Positions 55,874 through 64,000 of a stretch of 64,000 bases of DNA are shown piece by piece. The notes beneath the pieces were generated by a model, which had not been told where the DNA came from, made no database searches, and saw only the letters and a list, made by a program, of their open reading frames with translations. The first letter of the stretch is position 1, and the number at the start of each line of letters is the position of its first letter. Position numbers and translations under genes: made by a program. Source of the DNA: Owenia fusiformis (taxonomy: Eukaryota > Annelida > Polychaeta > Sabellida > Oweniidae); assembly GCA_903813345.2 (NCBI GenBank), contig CAIIXF020000004.1:2315525-2379524 (forward strand), written 5' to 3'.

Positions 55874-56236
55874 ATTCGAACATGACTGTATTCACGGTTT
55901 CTATAAACAGTAAACAAAGTCAACATTTCACCCGGGGTATATTCGGGAACAATACCCCTAGTAATACGAGTAATGTGTGACGTCATTACCGTGGGCAGTA
56001 GTAATGGCGGACCATAATGAATATTCGAAGCATTTTGGGAAGTTTTCCTGTTCGAATCGTAATATAGACCTCAGGGCAGGGGTAATATCGTCGAATATAC
56101 CCCTTAGGGCCAGGCACAAAAGCTTTCAAACCCCTCACACCCTTCGGTCGTTCGGGGTACGGAACACGTTTGTGCCTAGCCCTGTGGGGTGTATTCGATT
56201 ATATTACCCCTGCTCCTCAGTCTATATTTCTTAAAG
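55874..56236 (+). mobile_element. Foldback MITE family R1, copy 2
   Basis: Copy of 998-1350 in the same orientation, starting attcgaacatgactgtattc and ending in tatatttctta. It has the same internal hairpin around cccttcggtcgttcggggta. Confidence 0.65.
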
Positions 56237-57852
56237 GAACAAAATGCGTAAATGAAGTCTCACATTTGATCTTCATAATATTTCCAATGAATGGATTAAT
56301 AAGTACCTGATCTTTCATTTGACACCAAAACAGCTCAAATAGATCACATAAGAGTTGACACTTGATCTTGAAAAAATATTTTTGAGATACAATTTATATA
56401 TTTCATGTTTTAGCAATGCCATTGAAAGATGGCATTGTTGTTTGCATTCATTATCCATTCATTTTTGATAGGATTTTCAACCATACGCCATCTTTTAATT
56501 CAAGGGTTATTTTTAACATACAGTTTGTGAAAAGTGGTAATTCACTTATTTTGATTTCTGAACTTCAAATGCTGTTTTCTATGCAAGTAATTTTTTTTCA
56601 CTTCAGTATTGACTCAAATTAAAGATTTATCATATTTGATTGAGTGTGTGAGTAATGTCTCAAATTATATTTTGTCCTTTTTCCTTCATTGACTGACCAA
56701 TCGTTTTTTTCCTAGCTGGATTTAGTTTTTAAACCTTCTTTGCAATGATCTAGAATTTATTTGTTTTCTTTCCATCATTTGTTTACTTCCGGTTTGCTGT
56801 TGAATAAATATTTCTTGTAAACATTGACGTATGCACATCATAATAGTTGTTAGTTCAAAATGCAACCCGGACAATAGCAAATGTTTATGATTATAACTAT
56901 TACATACGATGCAGATCATGATTTACCCACTAGTTTCCCAATTTATAACTGCCTGTCGTCCTGCCGATAATATGTGAAACTTTTAAAAGATAATAGTTTG
57001 CACGTCAATTGCCGTGCAAAATATTGCACGTCACTTGACGGACATGACGGCAATTGCCGTTATTATCTATTGACATGCGCACTTATGCTTCATAATTTCA
57101 TGTCAATTGTCGTGGAACATGACAATTACCGTACTTCACGTTAAATGGGGTTATCGTCTCCACTGTTCTTTCTTTCATTATTCTTGAATCAACCGAAATT
57201 GAATAAAGTTTGTTGACAAGTTTAGATGTAAACCATACATATATACATCTTAAACAGTAGAATACAGTCCATGGTGACATGATAGCTATTAAAAATATAA
57301 AAACATGATATAGCCATGTTTTATAGCATATTTTATAGCATTCCTGAGTGAAATGACTATGGTAAAAAATATGTAAATATAGGGTCAATTAGTGGAAAGC
57401 AATTCAGGCCTAATGGCCTGATAATGATTTTGATATATTTGTTATTAACCCAATAAGCTCAAAATCTACAAAATTAATGCGAATGGAAGAATTTCTTTGT
57501 TTTAAAATTATTTAAAAATAATACCATATAGTTCATGTTCTGCATACTTATTTGGTTGTCTTCTCCATCAATAATCAAATTCTAAATGTAGAAGACAATG
57601 TGTACACGATCTTCTTATATGATACATCAGTGCCTTAATTGTATGCATATTTGTAAAATAATATTTCTAAATGAGACTTTAGCAGTCAAATAAATGGTCT
57701 AAACAGAGAGAGGACATGTATCACTTTTCCCATCTTGTGGGAAATTATCAATTAATTGATTAATTGTAATTAGGGAATATTAAATACTTGTGGAGGTTAA
57801 TTGAGACAGCACATTTTCACAAATATGTAGTAAGTTGTAAAATAAAATTTAG
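56237..57852. other. Non-coding spacer
   Basis: No gene recognised. At 56985-57140 a cluster of caattgccgt/acggcaattg words (gcacgtcaattgccgtgcaa, acatgacggcaattgccgtt) forms short overlapping palindromes. Confidence 0.35.
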
Positions 57853-58511
57853 GGTAGAGATTAAAAGGTGGATTGGATCGAGTGGATTGGATTGGATTGG
57901 ATTCATGTAAAAGGTGGATTGGATCGGGAATCTTCAAAATGTGGAATTTCTTATAAAAAAAATTCTGTTGATCTCCCTCTAAACAATTTCCCTCTACAGT
58001 ATTACAGATCCCTTTTGAGAAATTAGAACAAAGCAATGACAAATACATACTCCAATTAGTTCATGGACACTCTTAAGTATTTAACCGCTTTCCCTTGTAA
58101 ATCAACTTTTGTAAGACATAGATCTTTAGAAAAAGAAAACCTTTCATTCAAATTGATGTGTGAATGTTCACAAAACATTTCTGGTATGTTCAGTTTGGAT
58201 TGAAAACAGATGATATGGATCTTCAAACCAGTCTGCCTTATAATTTATGAAATGTCTCAAATTACACTTGGAATGAATAAGATCGTGTATCAGAGAGCGG
58301 GTACCAGGTCATCCTTCTAGCCCACCCAAGCAAAATAATATAATATAACATCTATTATTTGACATTGTGCAAGTGAAGAGAGCACCAATCTTCCTAAAGG
58401 GAGATCAATAGAATTTTTTAAAGGAAAATCCATATTTTGAAGATAGCCAATCCAATCCACATTTTACACGAATCCAATCTACTCGATCCAATCCACCTTT
58501 TAATCTTTACC
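57853..58511 (-). mobile_element. MITE family E1, copy 2
   Basis: Inverted-repeat element matching 2827-3470. Left end ggtagagattaaaaggtgga; right end ...ccaccttttaatctttacc. The interior (cattcaaattgatgtg, gatgatatggatcttcaa, gccttataatttatgaaatg) is the reverse complement of copy 1. The left TIR has gained an extra ggattggatt step. Confidence 0.7.
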
Positions 58512-58530
58512 CCAAGAAAAGTAGAAACTG

Positions 58531-58780
58531 GAAATTGAACTAGTTCGATTTTAGACTCCAGATGTAGACTTTTTCTAAGCCGAGTCATCCACAATAAGCC
58601 GAGTCATAGGATAGGAAGGATGGATGGAAGGATGGATTTTTCAATATTTTCTTCGCTACTCTTGACTTTCTATCAGGATACCATAATGTTGATTTTCGAA
58701 ATTTCAAAATGGCGTAGAAGCTAAACCGGAAGTTGGATTTCAATTCGGTTTTTAGATTCGGAATCCTGAGAAAATTCAAT
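58531..58780 (-). repeat. Dispersed repeat family E2, copy 2
   Basis: Reverse-complement match to 477-890: aagccgagtcatcc units (two here, three there), cttgactttctatcaggata and a ggaagttggatttcaattcg segment. It abuts MITE E1 copy 2. Confidence 0.6.
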
Positions 58781-58829
58781 CATGATAAACCATGATATCT
58801 CATTTCTTCTCAGCCCTGAGATGCAATGT

Positions 58830-61440
58830 TATAATGAGCTTGATTTGGCGATCAAAGAGTATCCCAGTATGGCAAGTGATTTTAGACGGTCATATCTTTC
58901 ACCATGAGTACTTTCTAGGCATCCGGTAAATACAGTGGTATTTATTAAAACAATATGTTTTCTTTCAAGTGAAGTCCCCATGATGATAAAAATATCAATC
59001 CAACAATTCGAAGTATTATTAATCCGACGTCAACAATTTTTTCAAAATGCTGAACTTATTTGCTCAGAAGAGGATATTCTTTTTCTGATTTTTATTGCAT
59101 AAACACAGGCTGGTATCGAAAGATTTGTCCGCTGTGACGGAGCATGCTATTTTTCATAAAAACACTAAGAATGCTTCACGATTTATTTTTTAACTCATAT
59201 GTTTCGTTATATCAAAGATAATTACTTACTCCATGCAATGGATATATCATTTGCGTGTAACCTTCACTTCTATGGAATTTATTTTGTATCAAAATTGGAC
59301 ATTACATGATCTATGGGAAAAATCGAACTATATGATGCGATACTCGAACTATATGATTCGAAACTCGCATCACACTATGCGAAATACGCATCATTGTATG
59401 CGAAACTCGCATCATCGTATGCCATTTTCAATCCATGTTATACCAACAGTTAATTTTCTTACATAACTTATTTTCATTCACACACGCACTGGTTGTATCA
59501 AGTGTCACACAAAGAGTTAGCGCTAACTCCAATCACTTTCCAAAAATCCAAAAGCAATGTTGAAATGTCACACGGATTGTGTTATAAGTGGCATGGGATA
59601 CTGAAAGAATTACACATGGATCAAAGTAAATTTCGAATGAACGTGTCAATTTTACACACGCATTGAGTTCAAACTCGCATAGGATGGTTCCCGCTCGCAT
59701 AGGCTGTCACAAACAAGTTGCACTTCACACAGGGTGCGAGATTTGAAATCACGTGACATTTGCATCCTGGTTTCTACAATACACCGCCCTCCGTTGAAAT
59801 GTTATAAAATGTAAATTTCAAATTAAAAATATATAATTTAGCTTAGCTAGGGAGACGTACACGTGGCCATTTATTGAGAAACTACAAACTAGATATTTTT
59901 ATCTTTTTGCCGCGCTGATGTGTTATTTCGTTCAGTGCAAAAGTAACGCGAGATTTAGAAGAAAATCTCGAACATCTCTAGAAAGCAATTTATGTTACAT
60001 CAAGATGTGTGATCGGTACATCAAGGTGTGTGGTCGGCATATAATGGTTTGTGAAGTGCAAAACGTTTGTGCGAGCCGCATAAGCGTTTGTTCGACTTGT
60101 GTACCCTGTTTGATGTCATTTTTAAACAATGCATACACAAATACGCATGTACAAGTGTGATTTTACAAACATAGAGTGTGCAAACTCGAACAAACCGTGT
60201 ATGAAATCACACGGATTGTGTATGTATTCTGCTAAACGCTATTCTATGTGTTAGAGATATCACATAAATATAATATGTCCAATTTTGATACAGTTTTAAC
60301 ACCATACACTTCTGTTTGAAGTCCAATAACGCTAGGAGTAAAATCTATTGAAAACGGCGCCAGAGTATCAAACTCTAAAATGTACCATTTCTTTTTTTAA
60401 CTTTTTAATGACATGATATAGTGACACGATAATATTAACATATGTTTTAAGCATAACTCTGAATGTATTAATGAGATATTAATGCATTGGGTCTTTTTAA
60501 TTCTTTTAATAAAAAATAATATTAATATTTTTTGTCCGCTGTGACGGAGCATTTTCACAGTTCACATTTGCCACTGCTCCGTCACAGCGGACAAAAAAAT
60601 TAAACATTATTTTTTATAAAAGAATTAAAAAGACCAAATACATCAACATCTCATTAATACCTTCATAGTTATGCTGAAACCATGTGTAAATATTATCGTG
60701 GCACTATATCGTGTCATTAGAAAGTTGAACAAGAAATGGTACATTTTGAAGTATGATACTCCGGCGCCATTTTCAATAGCTTTTCTTCCCAGCGTAATTG
60801 GACTTCAAACAGAAGTGAAAGTTACCCGCAAATGATATATCAATTGCATGGAGTAAGTAATTTTGTATGGCATAACGAAACATATGAGTTAAAAAATAAA
60901 TCGTGCATCATTCTTAGTGTTTTTACGAAAAATAGCATGCTCCGTCACAGCGGACAAATATTTCGATACCAGCCTGTGATAAAAGATTATTCAACAAGGG
61001 GTCTAAAACATCTTCAAAAGTAGAATGGTTTGAAAGACTAGATTTGAAGATATCAATTTTCGATGACCAAAATCCTGCTGAAAACAATGGATAGCATGAG
61101 TTTTCCCTATGGGAAAATAAAATGGGAAAAGTGGTTTTTAACTTTATCGCATTCAATTTAAATATTAATATATTTAAATTGAGAAAAACAAGTTAATAAG
61201 CCTTACATTTTTAAAAAAGTGACAAGGTGGGGTCCTAATCCATAATTTTTCAGAGAGTTGGATTGATATTTTACTATCATGGAGACTTCACTTGAAAGAA
61301 AACATGTTGTTTTAATAAAACCATTGTATCATGGGCTTTCAATATTGATTGCCCATGATTGTATTTATACCCAGAAAGTACCAATGGTGAAAGTTATGAC
61401 TGTCTAAATTCACTTGCCATACTGCACATGGACCTTACAT
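58830..61440. mobile_element. Compound palindromic (foldback-within-foldback) element
   Basis: Outer arms 58850-59275 and about 60800-61430 are inverted copies (cagtatggcaagtgaat, ttttctttcaagtgaagtc, ccgctgtgacggagcatgct, cttactccatgcaatgg...). Between them, 60305-60815 is a second palindrome with ~240-bp arms around a 25-base centre flanked by tgtccgctgtgacggagca and its complement. The unpaired part (59300-60270) holds short repeats (ctcgcatca, tgcgaaa, gtgtgtggtcgg). No transposase was recognised. Confidence 0.65.
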
Positions 61441-61889
61441 TTTCCTCATATGGAATGAAGGACGAAGTCAAAAACACTTTGATAGTTATAAACAACCTTT
61501 AACAGAATTCAGTTTTTGAGGGAAAATTGGTCAATGTCGTCATAATTGATATGCAAATGTGCTATTTATGCATGATGTCAAATCAATTTTATTCCACATC
61601 GTTTGATACCAATTATGTTAAGATAGTTTGGGAAACAAGAAATCTACAATACAAAATGCATAAGGCTTATGTACTTATTAAAACATTGAAAACTTGGCGT
61701 GGCCTGTGTGTCCCGTTTTTAATAGCAACTGACGCATATTTGGAACAAATCGATATCAGATCATTAATCTAGATCTATCGTCATACAGTGTACCTCTCAA
61801 GACTTTAAACTCCTCTAGATAAAGCCTTTTGGAGGACTTCCTCCTCGCCTATAAGTAACTTAAACCTGGAATTGTACCGACGGAGATTT
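61441..61889. other. Non-coding spacer
   Basis: The plus-strand ORF at 61527-61772 has no recognisable motif. Confidence 0.3.
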
Positions 61890-61995
61890 TAAAACGTTCC
61901 ACTAAATTTGAGACAGACAGAATGACAGACAGACGACGGACGGGCAGACAATCGGACAAGTAAGTGATTACAACAGCTCATCATGTGAGCTAAAA
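61890..61995 (-). mobile_element. Solo end of the TAGCTCACATG element family
   Basis: Read on the minus strand: ttagctcacatgatgagctg ... cacttacttgtccgattgtc tgcccgtccgtcgtctgtct. This corresponds to the left 100 bp of the element at 48977-50155. Confidence 0.6.
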
Positions 61996-63191
61996 AAGAC
62001 AACATTATATTCCAGAGATTAGTTATTACACATCGTTTTGATTTCATCCAGCGTTTTATTTCATAACATCGTTGTATCATGATTAATCGATCGATTCACA
62101 TGTACATACAGCAGAAAAAGCAATTTAAAATTGAACAAATAACATTATAATATCAATAGCAGTACAAATGAAATAAGCATTACATTACTGCAATATCAAT
62201 AGGCTCATATGAATGTTTAGTTGAACATTTTTATAAAAATTTGCATGTGAACGTGTAATATTATGAGCCTCTCGGGATAATGTCCCTCCTCCTAATGACA
62301 TTATTTTTTCTTATATCTCTATACTAAACTGGGCGACTAAACGAAGGAAAGACTAATCCTACAGGGCGATAATTCAACACGTTCAGGTACACGTTTTCTT
62401 AAATACCTGTATATAACATCGAGGACTATTATAGATAGCAGATTACCAAGAACATAATCTATTGAGGCTAGAACTTCAAATCTCTACTGGCGGGCCCAAA
62501 AACTTGTATGGCCTCAATTAGTTGGCTTTTGTGGGTATTACTTGGCTGTTTGGGTTTTTTAGGCCAAATTGTCAAGAAATGGGCCTCAAATTTTAAAATT
62601 TGGGCCCAACTTTTTGATTTAGTGGCCCAACGATCTTTTTCACCCCTTGTAAGCTTCTGGATCCGCCAGTCTATCCCATTGGTTTGTGTGCAAATATTGA
62701 CTTATTTTATCAAATTGATATGAGTTTTGTCGTACTATTAAACGACTTACATGGCAAAAGATTCAATATAATTTGAGTTGTTAGCAATAACTTTACGTCT
62801 GATGTTTTTATGGAACCCACTTTTACCGCCATCTATCTTTAGTCCTCATAGTATCTAGCAGTTTTAGATCATCTAGTCACAGAGACGGTTATTTAAGAGT
62901 ACTAAATGATACACAATTGTGAGTTTCCATAGACTACAGGTTAAAATAATATGAGTTTAAAACTTTAATATGAACATCCTTTCTCCAATCATCATATGAA
63001 AATACATATTTTAATTGTCACAACAAGTTTTTTTCATTTTCACGGTAAATGAATCTAAATTCAAAGTTTCATCCCATTATGTATTGAACTAATTTAATTA
63101 ACAGTTTACTTTGGGTTTTACATATATCTTTAGATACACAGATATGTCTAACATTTTTGTTACACAGTATTACTATAAATTTTACATACAA
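61996..63191. other. Non-coding spacer
   Basis: No gene recognised. 62490-62660 contains tggcgggcccaaaaacttgt and a ...gcttctggatccgccagtc end that look like the edges of a small repeat (ggcggg/ccgcc), but I could not define it. Confidence 0.3.
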
Positions 63192-63627
63192 CTCTATAAA
63201 GTCTGTTGACCCGCAGGTCACATTCGAATTATACACCAGGTTATGGACCAAAAATAACCAAGATCAAAGCAACTGGTACATGTTGTACTAGATCTGCTCT
63301 CTATAAGGCTATGTTCAACCCTGATTTGGCATTTATCTATAAAGTCTGTTGACCTGCAGGTCACATTCGAATTATACACCAGGTTATGGACCAAAAATAA
63401 CCAAGATCAAAGCAACTGGTACATGTTTTACTAGATCTGCTCTCTATAAGGCTATGTTCAACCCTGATTTGGCATTTATCTATAAAGTCTGTTGACCTGC
63501 AGGTCACGACATTCGAATTATAGACCAGGTTATGGACCAAAAATAGCCAAGATCAAAGTAACAGGTACATGTTGTACTAGATCTGCTCTCTATAAGGCTA
63601 TGTTCAACCCTGATTTGGCATTTATTA
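63192..63627. repeat. 143-bp tandem repeat, three copies
   Basis: Units begin ctataaagtctgttgacctg caggtcac and end accctgatttggcatttat. Starts near 63195, 63338 and 63481 give a period of 143 bp. The third copy has a 3-bp insertion and ends at ttgg catttatt. Copies differ by only a few bases. Confidence 0.9.
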
Positions 63628-64000
63628 AATCTTTACCTGATCAAAGTCAATGAATTTTCAATAATATGATGCCCCCACATTTTATGATAGAGTCCACAAC
63701 TGAAGAATAAGTAGTACACTGCAGTTACTATTACATAGTTTTTCATTTTTCTTTGATATACATGTAAAGATTTTCCTTTCTACACATGAGTCCCAAAAGT
63801 AAAATCAAGAGTTCAAAAATGTTGAAAATTAAGCACTTAACATGCACACACTTCTGCATACTACAAAGCAGTTGTTTACTGAGCATTATAGTAAAACATA
63901 TTTCCTCCATGAGTTCACCACTACATGTACACAATTTTGAGAATAAACATTAAGCGATTAAGTACTTTCAATCCTTACAAGTTGTAGTAAATATATTAAT
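63628..64000. other. Non-coding end of window
   Basis: No gene recognised. Confidence 0.3.

Noticed and set aside
59233-60160. ORFs 59233-59466 and 59918-60160
   Set aside because: Built from ctcgcatca/tgcgaaa and gtgtg short repeats inside the palindromic element; no recognised domain.

Overview
This is animal (metazoan) genomic DNA. It is AT-rich and gene-poor, has introns, and is full of decayed transposons. Non-LTR retrotransposons with 2A-type NPGP motifs, a nucleotidyltransferase+TPR protein of the NPHP3/TPR28-like kind, hevein and PAN exons, and several MITE families together suggest a marine invertebrate. A hemichordate, echinoderm or cephalochordate is most likely, but a lophotrochozoan is not excluded. 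I could not identify the species.

Three plus-strand gene models can be supported. Locus A (about 2482-19135) is a set of phase-1 exons: a Ser/Thr-rich linker, a hevein-like Cys-rich domain, a PAN/apple-like domain, a short Cys-Ser-Gly linker, and a last exon encoding a VHL-beta-like domain. Whether they form one gene or two is inferred from phase and order only. Locus B (28904-31190) is a paralogue whose four exons join without any phase conflict into a 190-residue predicted type II membrane protein (cytoplasmic tail, one membrane helix, stalk, VHL-beta-like C-terminus). Locus C (46581-55156) has a first exon ending in a hydrophobic stretch plus a 2A-like motif, a short second exon, and a 4.4 kb exon encoding a pol-beta-type nucleotidyltransferase domain followed by about 19 TPRs. 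The large exon carries one frame break near 52310.

Mobile DNA explains most of the rest. A nearly complete minus-strand CR1/Jockey-type LINE (14006-18801) sits in the last intron of locus A, flanked by a 10-bp target duplication, and carries a TTAA-flanked MITE of its own. It too encodes a 2A-like motif and shares a short N-terminal motif with locus C. Other elements are a LINE 3' fragment (29219-30070), an RT scrap (27918-28260), a 164-bp LINE tail with a 16-bp target duplication (42617-42780), foldback or TIR elements at 4498-5678, 10295-11728, 21167-23422 (with 22053-23000 nested inside), 26667-27813, 35500-37190, 40795-41193, 43300-45153, 48977-50155 and 58830-61440, and two families (2827-3470/57853-58511 and 477-890/58531-58780) present at both ends of the window.

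Tandem arrays stand out: 25-bp (19720-20255), 72-bp (32850-33860), a CAGGAG minisatellite (35520-36180), a CCCTAA-derived satellite with a 948-bp segment that appears identical in two copies (37699-40451), and a 143-bp array (63192-63627). Regions not listed contain no gene I can support.
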